Part shown: in pieces, positions 15,409 through 22,385 of the stretch
Layout: the number at the start of each line of letters is the position of its first letter
How positions within the stretch are numbered: position 1 is the stretch's first letter
Source of the DNA: an uncultured Prevotellaceae bacterium
GTDB lineage: Bacteria > Bacteroidota > Bacteroidia > Bacteroidales > UBA3663
DNA length: 64,000 bases
Direction of reading: 5' to 3'
NCBI GenBank assembly: GCA_900319235.1
Contig: ONNR01000005.1
Coordinates: 62,001 to 126,000 of the forward strand
Notes under the pieces: model-generated
Databases searched by the model: none
What the model was told of the DNA's origin: nothing
The model's input: the letters and a program-made list of their open reading frames with translations, nothing else
Translations under genes and position numbers: made by a program

Positions 15409-15440
15409 TTTGGCCATGTCAGCAAAATTACGTATCTTTG
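15409..15440 (+). promoter_or_regulatory. Promoter of the unknown 507-residue protein
   Basis: TTTG (15409-15412), 20 bases, TATCTTTG (15433-15440). The ATG at 15483 lies 42 bases downstream; a longer open frame starts inside this -7 box and is therefore not used. Confidence 0.75.
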
Positions 15441-15482
15441 CGGGCAAAAAAAAAGTCAGAAACCAAACGCTTATCAAATAAC

Positions 15483-17006
15483 ATGGACTATCAAGACGAT
15501 TATGACAATCTAGACGATTATGATTTTTTCTTATTAGAAAACGATTATCCGGACCGATTGTTATATGAAACAAGACGTTTGTTAACCAATTTTTTATGTG
15601 ATTATGATTGTGAGAGATCCAACAATATTTATAATCTCAGAGTATTCTCAGATTATATCAGAATCTGTCGGAGCCTCGAAGAAGAAACCAAGGGTGTTGA
15701 TATCTCAAAACTTGATATTGAGTATTATTTTCTTTTAAAAAGAGCCTTTGATGACTTCTCTACAGCAACCATATACATTTCAAATATTCTTAGGAATTTA
15801 AGGAATCATTATAAACACTGGGATTTCGATATTGTTAACGAAAATCTCGACTACTTGCAGTCGTATAGTGGTGACGAGACGGTCTTTGTTAAGCAAAAGG
15901 CCATTTTGGAATCGACAGAAGTTATGAAGTCGAGTATCAATAATTTAATTGATGCCACCATCGATTTGTATAAATCCATGCGTGCGATTGTTGACAATAA
16001 TCTATCCCATATTCGAGAAGGGTTCAAGACTGAAGATGAGCTAAAGGTGTTTATCCTCGAGAATTTTCGCCGTTATGCTGCCAATTCGTGTAATGGTTTG
16101 AAGCGTTCGCTTGAAAAATATGCTAAGAAACTCAAGGCTAATCGACTAGAACCGCTTTCTCGAATTCAATGGGCAAGATTGGCAGACCTTGACGATGAGA
16201 TAGATAAAAAGATTGCCGATGGAGAAGAAGTCGACTACAATGCCTACAAGGATTATTATGAAAGTAGCGAACTGAGACAGTTCAAATGGAGCAAAGAACT
16301 ACTATCTTTGTTGAGAAAATACTCTAATCCAGAGGAACTTTTCGATTGGAATGTGTTGTTTCGTAATCATTATGAGATGAGCCGTGTTTTAAACGAAAAC
16401 AATGTCTATTTCTTCTTCAGTCGAGTCCATAGGGAGAATCTGATCAAGTGCGAATTGTATGATGGCTTGGCTGAGCAATATCATCAGTTCCTATATGGAT
16501 CGGATGAAAAAGATGAGGCAACAAAAACTGCTCCTCAGATACCTGCCCAAGCAAATACAGAGTCGTCAAAGGTGTCCGATTGCATCATCAACAAGAGGAT
16601 TGTCGAAGCAAAGCTGATTGACCTCATCAAGAATTATGTCGATGGTCCTTACAAGTCAAATTGCTTTTGCAAGAAGAGTTATTGGCTGTCGATTTACATC
16701 GTTTTACGTCAGAATCTGGAACAGTTGGATGGTTCATCAATTTTCCTGCCAGCATCAAGACCCAAGTTCGTCGAATGGGTGAATGCCAGCATCCAACCAG
16801 AAAGCGTGCCATGTGAAAAAGGATCTTTGGATACTCCGCCCCCCTATTTCCGCAACGAGAAGAACTATCCCTGGGACATCCAAGGTTTCTACAAGGCTGG
16901 TGGTACCCAGGATAAGACCTTTTATGGTTACTGGACGGTCGCAGACTACTTTCAAAATAACCTGATAGAATGCCTCGCCGATTTCCTAATTCCGGCTGCT
17001 CATTGA
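15483..17006 (+). CDS. Hypothetical protein, acidic N-terminus
   Basis: 507 residues, not recognised. The first 20 residues are highly acidic and aromatic (MDYQDDYDNLDDYDFFLLEN). The rest is mostly helical, with several charged stretches (about residues 170-260) and no membrane segment or signal peptide. The C-terminal 150 residues are Cys- and aromatic-rich (NCFCKKSYWLSIY, YFRNEKNYPWDIQGFYKAGG) and look like a separate folded domain after a Gln/Ala-rich linker near residue 355. The gene is more AT-rich than its neighbours and is followed by a DUF4373-like gene, a pairing seen in accessory regions. Function unknown. Confidence 0.7.
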   Translation: MDYQDDYDNLDDYDFFLLENDYPDRLLYETRRLLTNFLCDYDCERSNNIYNLRVFSDYIRICRSLEEETKGVDISKLDIEYYFLLKRAFDDFSTATIYISNILRNLRNHYKHWDFDIVNENLDYLQSYSGDETVFVKQKAILESTEVMKSSINNLIDATIDLYKSMRAIVDNNLSHIREGFKTEDELKVFILENFRRYAANSCNGLKRSLEKYAKKLKANRLEPLSRIQWARLADLDDEIDKKIADGEEVDYNAYKDYYESSELRQFKWSKELLSLLRKYSNPEELFDWNVLFRNHYEMSRVLNENNVYFFFSRVHRENLIKCELYDGLAEQYHQFLYGSDEKDEATKTAPQIPAQANTESSKVSDCIINKRIVEAKLIDLIKNYVDGPYKSNCFCKKSYWLSIYIVLRQNLEQLDGSSIFLPASRPKFVEWVNASIQPESVPCEKGSLDTPPPYFRNEKNYPWDIQGFYKAGGTQDKTFYGYWTVADYFQNNLIECLADFLIPAAH

Positions 17007-17040
17007 TAGCCGGTTCTCATCTTCTTTAGGCGAAAGTTAC

Positions 17041-17095
17041 GTCCCTAAATATCCTTTAATATCCCCAATAATCCCTTAATATCCCAAGAATTTCC
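17041..17095. repeat. Degenerate TTAATATCCC repeat
   Basis: About five imperfect units of roughly 10 bp built on AATATCCC/AATATCCT lie just after the unknown gene. The rest of 17007-17284 holds the promoter and leader hairpin of the next gene. Confidence 0.55.
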
Positions 17096-17203
17096 CTAAA
17101 CAACTCTTTTAGTTCCTTAGTTTCGGCTCGTTTAGTTCTTTAGTTTTGCATTTAGTTATGCCTTTTTTGACCTAAAACTTGCAATTATCCGAAATTTATT
17201 GTA

Positions 17204-17242
17204 TATATTTGCATCGCAGTCCAGAACAATCCGGGCTGCGAT
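17204..17242 (+). promoter_or_regulatory. -7 box and leader hairpin of the DUF4373-like gene
   Basis: TATATTTG at 17204-17211 is followed at once by a hairpin at 17213-17242 (ATCGCAGTCC with GGGCTGCGAT, one G-U pair, loop about 10 bases) and then TTATTTTG. The hairpin sits at the predicted transcript 5' end and could protect the mRNA or act as an early terminator. Confidence 0.55.
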
Positions 17243-17284
17243 TTATTTTGCAATCAATCATTAACAAATTAACAACAAAAAACT

Positions 17285-18046
17285 ATGGATTTTTTTATTC
17301 ACACTACGAAAGCAAGTGATTCTGCAAAGCTGAAGAAATTGCAGGACGATTACAAGTTGGCTGGACTCGGCTTCTACTGGAAGGTAGTCGAGCTGCTTAT
17401 GTTATGCCCCACCAAGGTGCATTTCAATACCATCTTGACATTGAGAGAAGGGCCTATCAGCTTCAACAAAGTCAAAGCAATCCTTAACGACTATGATCTT
17501 TTTGTCGTCGATGAAAACAACTATGTCACCTTGAAGGTCGACAAAGAGAACGGCATCGGAGAAAAATCGCTCGAAAGTTACCTCTCTTTTTTTTCTTCTT
17601 CCTCGCGCGCCTCAGATGCGTCACACGAGTCACGCGCGTCATCACATGCGTCATCAGGCGCGTCATCAGATGCGTGTACAGACGCGTCATCAGGTGCGTG
17701 TACACTCAGGCGTTCCTTTATTGAAGAAATAAAATTCATAAAAACAGAAAGTGAGAGTGAAGAAAAGCGCACACAGCAAATAATTAATAATTTTTTGATG
17801 AAAAAATGTCCACATCTGTATAAAATGGAGCAACATATTACAGCAAAGGAATATAAGCGCCTATTATTAAGATACTCTGAAGAACAAATTGAGGATGTAC
17901 TTCTTTCTATGGAAAATGACAAGAAAGTATATCTTGAAAAAAGAAGTGTATTTCAGACGACACTCTCTTGGCTAAAAAAGAGACATGGTGAGGGTATCGA
18001 TAGAAAAAGATATTACGATACTATGGCAAATACTTTTTGCTATTAA
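17285..18046 (+). CDS. DUF4373-like (Lin1244/Lin1753-type) protein with Ala-Ser repeat linker
   Basis: 253 residues. Residues 1-95 (DFFIHTTKASDSAKLKKLQ, GLGFYWKVVELLMLCPTKV) resemble the N-terminal domain of DUF4373 proteins, found in phage and mobile-element replication regions of Firmicutes and Bacteroidota. Residues 100-142 are a low-complexity linker of Ala, Ser, Asp and His built from a 12-bp DNA repeat. The C-terminal 100 residues are charged and helical, and resemble the domain that follows DUF4373 in Bacteroides proteins. Replication or DNA-binding is plausible from family context only. Confidence 0.6.
   Translation: MDFFIHTTKASDSAKLKKLQDDYKLAGLGFYWKVVELLMLCPTKVHFNTILTLREGPISFNKVKAILNDYDLFVVDENNYVTLKVDKENGIGEKSLESYLSFFSSSSRASDASHESRASSHASSGASSDACTDASSGACTLRRSFIEEIKFIKTESESEEKRTQQIINNFLMKKCPHLYKMEQHITAKEYKRLLLRYSEEQIEDVLLSMENDKKVYLEKRSVFQTTLSWLKKRHGEGIDRKRYYDTMANTFCY
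17636..17707 (+). repeat. In-frame 12-bp tandem repeat (GCGTCATCAGAT)
   Basis: Six adjacent 12-mers, four of the form GCGTCATCANNN and two GCGTGTACANNN, encode Ala-Ser-Ser-X or Ala-Cys-Thr-X. More diverged copies extend back to about 17605. The stretch is GC-rich inside an AT-rich gene. Confidence 0.85.
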
Positions 18047-18134
18047 AGGTTATGAAAATAAGAGCACAACACCTCCAATGTTCTGAACCTGTTTAGTTTT
18101 TGGGGACGATTTTTTATCTATATTCAAATAATCA

Positions 18135-18545
18135 ATGAAACACATTGTAGAAAGCGTGGAGGAGATGTACCACGCAAAAGAGCCTTATGGCGAAGTGATT
18201 GTCGATGAAGTGCTGAACATCCTTCGGCATTACAAGTTGATTTATCCCGAGGATGTCGCACTGCTGATGGATGTGAAGGTGCGAGATCTTCGTTCTGCAT
18301 GGTTTATGCTGACCGGAACACGTCTCATCGACGTTATCACCGAATGGCGACTGATGCAGGCGCAGGATGCAATCCGCAAGAAGATGGACCGCCATCTTCC
18401 CGATAAACCAGGTAAGCCTGCCATCAGGAAAATCCTTTCCGAAGTGGCAAACCGTTGTGGATGGCGCACCGAAAGGGTTATGTCCAATGTCTTCGAACGC
18501 TATTGCGGTTGCACAGTCATCGAATGGGTGGATAAAACATTCTAA
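18135..18545 (+). CDS. Small AraC-type helix-turn-helix protein
   Basis: 136 residues. The second half matches an AraC-type DNA-binding domain: LTGTRLIDVITEWRLMQAQD is the first element, then LSEVANRCGWRTERVMSNVF and YCGCTVIEWV form the second helix-turn-helix with its conserved ending. The N-terminal 45 residues are too short for a ligand-binding domain. It is probably a transcription factor, or the DNA-binding part of a mobile region. The stop codon abuts the first unit of the 42-bp array, so its transcript would run into that array. Confidence 0.65.
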   Translation: MKHIVESVEEMYHAKEPYGEVIVDEVLNILRHYKLIYPEDVALLMDVKVRDLRSAWFMLTGTRLIDVITEWRLMQAQDAIRKKMDRHLPDKPGKPAIRKILSEVANRCGWRTERVMSNVFERYCGCTVIEWVDKTF

Positions 18546-18950
18546 CGGCCGTCATAATGCTTTCTCCCATCAGCAATAACACTCTCTCGGCCGTCAGAGT
18601 GCTTCCTCCTCTCGGCAATAGCACTCCGACGGCCGCTAGAGTACTTCCTCCTCTCGGAAATAACACTCCGACGGCCGTCAGAGTACTTCCTCCCTTCGGC
18701 AATAACACTCCAACGGCCGTCAGAGTACTTCCTCCCTTCGGCAATAACACTCTCCCGGCCGACAGAGTGCTTCCTCCTCTCGCCAATAAAACTCCGACGG
18801 CCGCCAGAGTACTTTCTCCCTTCGGCAATAGCACTCTCCCGGCCAACAGAGTGCTTTCTTCTCTCGGCAATAGCACTCCAACGGCCGACAGAGTATTTCT
18901 TCCACTCGGCAATAACATTCTCACGGCCGACAGAGTATCGTCTCCTGTAG
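18546..18950. repeat. Array 1: ten GGCC-centred dyad units, exact 42-bp period
   Basis: GGCC occurs at 18547, 18589, 18631, 18673, 18715, 18757, 18799, 18841, 18883 and 18925, exactly 42 bp apart. A typical junction reads CACTCCGACGGCCGTCAGAG, a dyad of CACTC/GAGTG arms around GACGGCCGTC. The spacer half of the unit (CTTCCTCCCTTCGGCAATA) is also repeated, so there are no unique spacers. Because 42 is a multiple of three, several frames are open through the array on both strands. I treat these as by-products. The last unit ends in TCTCCTGTAG. The rest of the gene-free stretch to 19152 holds only the nitroreductase promoter. Confidence 0.95.
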
Positions 18951-19081
18951 AATAAAGTAAATCCTCTATGTTGAAAATAATTTTCTTCATTCAGGTCATC
19001 TTCCATCCAATTGTTTTTGTAACGAAATCGTCAACGTGTGATACATTGAAGACAACGGGGAGAGAAATGTGGGGGAGATAT

Positions 19082-19112
19082 TTTGTGGTTTCGCGGATTA
19101 TTTGTATCTTTG
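19082..19112 (+). promoter_or_regulatory. Promoter of the nitroreductase lipoprotein gene
   Basis: TTTG (19082-19085), 19 bases, TATCTTTG (19105-19112): an exact match to the Bacteroidota consensus, 40 bases upstream of the start. Confidence 0.8.
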
Positions 19113-19152
19113 CGACCGAAATTCCATTATATTTTTATAAACAATAAAACTA

Positions 19153-19779
19153 ATGATGAAAAAGAGTCTATTGATTAGTGCAGTGGTGTTGCTGCTTGGG
19201 TTGACAGCATGTTGTGACAAACAGGCGGCGCCTATCGTTTCGGACAGCCCGAACTTCGACGAGGTGCTGATGACACGCAGAAGTATCCGCAGTTATGATG
19301 CCACCAAGACCATCAGCAAGGAGGAGGTGCGCGAACTTCTTGCAGCCGTGCAGGAGGCTCCCTCCTGGGCCAACCAGCAGCCTACGAAGTATTATGTAGC
19401 CATCAGTCCTGAGAAGCTGGAGGCTGCTCAGAATGCAATCTATGGGAACAAGGAACGTGTGGCTGGTGCGCCTGTGCTCATCGTCTCGACCTTCGAGCGC
19501 GGCAAGTCGGGCTTCTTCCGTGGAGAGGCCACCAACGAGATCGGCGACGGTTGGGGCGCCTACGACAATGGACTGAGCAACTGCTACCTTATCCTCAAGG
19601 CTCGTGCCATGGGCTTCGACACCCTCATCATGGGTATGCGCGACAGCGAGGCGCTGCGCACAATCTTTGGCATCCCTGCCGAAGAGACGGTGATGGCTGT
19701 GATCTCGCTCGGCTATCGTGACCAGGAGCCGAGGCAGCCGGAGCATAGGGCGCTCGACGAGGTGGTCAAGTTCTTCTAA
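19153..19779 (+). CDS. Nitroreductase-family lipoprotein
   Basis: 208 residues. A lipoprotein signal (LLISAVVLLLGLTAC, Cys at 20) precedes a nitroreductase domain: MTRRSIRSYDATKTISKEEV, APSWANQQP for FMN contact, and GWGAYDNGLSNCYLILKARAMGFDT. Nitroreductases are usually cytoplasmic FMN enzymes using NAD(P)H. Attachment to the cell envelope is unusual in general but occurs in Bacteroidota, and would require cofactor loading before or during export and another electron donor. A hairpin with a T-run follows. Confidence 0.85.
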   Translation: MMKKSLLISAVVLLLGLTACCDKQAAPIVSDSPNFDEVLMTRRSIRSYDATKTISKEEVRELLAAVQEAPSWANQQPTKYYVAISPEKLEAAQNAIYGNKERVAGAPVLIVSTFERGKSGFFRGEATNEIGDGWGAYDNGLSNCYLILKARAMGFDTLIMGMRDSEALRTIFGIPAEETVMAVISLGYRDQEPRQPEHRALDEVVKFF

Positions 19780-19783
19780 AAAG

Positions 19784-19856
19784 ACCCTCTAAATCCCCTG
19801 AAGACCCTCTAAATCCCCCTGAAGACTAAATCCCCCTGCTTAGGGGGACTTTTTTT
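19784..19856 (+). terminator. Direct repeats and CCCCCT/AGGGGG terminator hairpin
   Basis: Two copies of a 20-21 bp unit (AAGACCCTCTAAATCCCC) and a shortened third run into CCCCCTGCTTAGGGGG (19832-19847) followed by ACTTTTTTT. The same 16-bp palindrome appears at 63942-63957. Confidence 0.75.
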
Positions 19857-19962
19857 GTTCGTCCGATTTGGTTCTTGGCCACGTTGGGGAGGGAGAAAAG
19901 AAAAAATGAGCGGGAAAATGAAAAAAGTGGGACGGATTCTTGGAGATTGGGAAGATTTGTGT

Positions 19963-19970
19963 TAACTTTG
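19963..19970 (+). promoter_or_regulatory. -7 box of the SGNH hydrolase operon
   Basis: TAACTTTG followed by CACC, only 12 bases before the ATG at 19983, with TTG about 20 bases upstream. The predicted transcript would have almost no leader. Confidence 0.6.
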
Positions 19971-19982
19971 CACCGAAAAACT

Positions 19983-21140
19983 ATGTCTATGGAGGAACAG
20001 GAAAACAAATATACCAAATGGGTGGCTTGCTGGGGCAATGCCACGTCGATATCGGACCGCAAGATGTCGGTGTACGCACGTGACATCACGCTGAGATATC
20101 CCATCAGAATGTGTTTCAGCGGCAGCAAGCTGCGTTTCCGCTTTTCGAACCTCACGGGCACCGAGGAGGTGACACTCACCAAGGTGCGTGTGGCGAAGGT
20201 GGTGGAGCACTATCGACCGATGGCCGTCACTTTCGATGGCGCCCGACGTGTGCACATTGCTCCGGGCAGGGAAGTGGAGAGCGATGAGATAGCGTTGGCT
20301 ATCAATGCAGGCGACGTCATCGAGGTAAGCATTTATCTGGGCAGTTATACGCAGATGAATGCGGGCACACTGGTGACAGGGCCACTGTCGAAGGGCAAGT
20401 TCTCGTATGGCGACTACACCGATGCCAAGGTGCTACCGCTCGACCTGACCCGAAACACCAACTGGTTCTACTTCCTCAACACCATCGACATCCTGACCGA
20501 GGAGAAGAACCATGCACTGGTGTGCTATGGCGACTCCATCACGGCACAGAGCTGGCCCGACTACCTCGCCAATCGCGCCTGGAACAACGGCTGGCATGAC
20601 GTGTCGATCATCCGACGTGCGGTGAGCGGCACACGCATCCTGCGCCAGTACAACTGCATCACCTACCAGGCCTACGGCTTGAAGGGCGAGACGCGTTTCC
20701 CCATCGAGATGAATGTGGCAGGGGCGCGTGACGTGATCATCCAGCACGGCATCAACGACATCATCCATCCTGTGGGCGTGGATGTCAACCCGTTCCGCCC
20801 CATGAGCGACATGCCGACGACCGAGGACCTCATCGAAGGCATGCGCAAGTTCTACATCGAACATGCGCGGCAGCTGGGACTCCGCGTGTGGAGCGGTACG
20901 CTGCTTCCCATCTGGAACTGGAGAACCTATGCCGAGTTCCGCGACAAGATACGAATGGAGTTCAACGAATGGCTGCGCACTGCACCCGACTTCGACGGCT
21001 GCATCGATTTCGAGAAGGCCGTGAGGGATCCGGAGCGACCCGTGGCTTTTGCTCCCGGCTTCGATTCGGGCGACCATCTGCACCCAAGCGAGAAGGCTTA
21101 CGAGGCAATGGCGGGGTGCGTGCCGGAGGAACTTTTATAA
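19983..21140 (+). CDS. SGNH/GDSL-family hydrolase
   Basis: 385 residues from the ATG at 19983; longer open frame upstream crosses the promoter. Block I is CYGDSITAQS, block III HGINDIIHP and block V GDHLHPSEKAYEAMA, giving the Ser, Gly, Asn and His-Asp residues of the SGNH fold in the C-terminal 220 residues. The N-terminal 160 residues form a beta-rich domain seen in two-domain SGNH esterases. No signal peptide is present. Probably an esterase acting on an acylated carbohydrate or similar. It is followed 21 bases later by a DUF362 lipoprotein. Confidence 0.85.
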   Translation: MSMEEQENKYTKWVACWGNATSISDRKMSVYARDITLRYPIRMCFSGSKLRFRFSNLTGTEEVTLTKVRVAKVVEHYRPMAVTFDGARRVHIAPGREVESDEIALAINAGDVIEVSIYLGSYTQMNAGTLVTGPLSKGKFSYGDYTDAKVLPLDLTRNTNWFYFLNTIDILTEEKNHALVCYGDSITAQSWPDYLANRAWNNGWHDVSIIRRAVSGTRILRQYNCITYQAYGLKGETRFPIEMNVAGARDVIIQHGINDIIHPVGVDVNPFRPMSDMPTTEDLIEGMRKFYIEHARQLGLRVWSGTLLPIWNWRTYAEFRDKIRMEFNEWLRTAPDFDGCIDFEKAVRDPERPVAFAPGFDSGDHLHPSEKAYEAMAGCVPEELL

Positions 21141-21161
21141 TAAAGATAATAAACAAAAACT

Positions 21162-22250
21162 ATGAACAAATTGATTAGAAGAGCTTTTTTGCTGGGCCTT
21201 TGTGGAGGAATGATGGCCGGCTGTAATTCGAAGAAGGCAGAGCCGAACGGGAGTGATCCTGCGAGCAATACCGATGGCCGCAAGTATGTGAACTATGATG
21301 AGCGTACGGGCGATGAAGCCGTAGTCTATTTCACCCGCAACCTCAGTGCTGAAGGACTGATTGCGGCTTACGAGAAAGTGAACCAGAACATCGAGGGCAA
21401 GGTGGCCGTGAAACTGCATACCGGCGAGAAGAACGGTCCCAACATCCTGCCTCGCGAATGGGTGAAGGCGCTGATGGAGAAGGACCTGAAGGATGCCACC
21501 ATCGTGGAGACCAACACCTACTACGAGGGCGACCGCTACACCACCGACCAGCACCGCGAGACGCTGAAGGTGAACGGATGGACGTTCTGCCCCGTCGATA
21601 TCATGGATGCCGAGGGCACCACAATGCTGCCTGTCAAGGGCGGAAAGTGGTTCAAGGAGATGTCGGTGGGCAAGACCTTGACTGACTACAATTCGCTGGT
21701 AGCCCTGACCCACTTCAAGGGCCATACGCAGGGCGGCTTCGGAGGTTCGAACAAGAACATCGGCATCGGTTGTGCCGACGGCCGCATCGGCAAGGCCATG
21801 ATCCACACCACGCCGGGGCAACCCGACCAGTGGGACATCAAGGAGGAGGAGTTCATGGAGCGCATGACCGAATCGACGAAGGCGACCATCGACTTCTTCG
21901 CCGGACACGTGACCTACGTCAACGTGATGCGCAACATGAGTGTGTCGTGCGACTGCGAGGGCGTGGCTGCCGCTCCTGTAGTAACACCGAATGTCGGCAT
22001 CCTTTCTTCGACCGACATCCTGGCTGTCGATCAGGCCTGCATCGACATCATTTTCGCGATGACCGAGGAAGAGCATCACGACATGCTGGAGCGTATCATC
22101 AGCCGTCACGGCCTTCGCCAGCTTTCCTATATGAAGGAACTTGGCATGGGTCACGACCGATATAAGCTCATCGACCTCGACAATGACGGCAAGGTGATCA
22201 CAGCCGCCGAAGCAGCAGAGGGCCTGAAGCCTTTCGTTGCAGAAAAATAA
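21162..22250 (+). CDS. DUF362-domain lipoprotein
   Basis: 362 residues. The lipobox MAGC places the mature N-terminus at Cys21. The DUF362 region runs over most of the protein (KVAVKLHTGEKNGPNILPRE, LTHFKGHTQGGFGGSNKNIGIGC, VGILSSTDILAVDQACID). DUF362 proteins are often near iron-sulphur or redox proteins, and the function is unclear. No ferredoxin Cys cluster is present here. It follows the SGNH hydrolase and ends before a strong terminator, so the two form an operon. Confidence 0.8.
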   Translation: MNKLIRRAFLLGLCGGMMAGCNSKKAEPNGSDPASNTDGRKYVNYDERTGDEAVVYFTRNLSAEGLIAAYEKVNQNIEGKVAVKLHTGEKNGPNILPREWVKALMEKDLKDATIVETNTYYEGDRYTTDQHRETLKVNGWTFCPVDIMDAEGTTMLPVKGGKWFKEMSVGKTLTDYNSLVALTHFKGHTQGGFGGSNKNIGIGCADGRIGKAMIHTTPGQPDQWDIKEEEFMERMTESTKATIDFFAGHVTYVNVMRNMSVSCDCEGVAAAPVVTPNVGILSSTDILAVDQACIDIIFAMTEEEHHDMLERIISRHGLRQLSYMKELGMGHDRYKLIDLDNDGKVITAAEAAEGLKPFVAEK

Positions 22251-22273
22251 AAGATTTTGATGGGTGGAATAGC

Positions 22274-22303
22274 GTAACATCGGCTTTTTTGAGCCGATGT
22301 TAC
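22274..22303 (+). terminator. Terminator after the DUF362 gene
   Basis: A 12-bp perfect stem (GTAACATCGGCT with AGCCGATGTTAC), a 6-base loop and ATTTTTAG downstream. Confidence 0.85.
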
Positions 22304-22356
22304 ATTTTTAGAGAGATTTGTTTCATGGTTTGTAACATAATATGATAAATTATTGT

Positions 22357-22364
22357 TATCTTTG
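22357..22364 (+). promoter_or_regulatory. -7 box of the hybrid two-component regulator gene
   Basis: TATCTTTG lies 21 bases upstream of the ATG at 22386. A longer open frame starts at 22353, inside this region, and is rejected. Confidence 0.65.
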
Positions 22365-22385
22365 CCCCAGATAAAACCTTCGATT

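Noticed and set aside
18546..18950. CRISPR array
   Set aside because: The units repeat over their full length with no unique spacers, and no cas gene is present.
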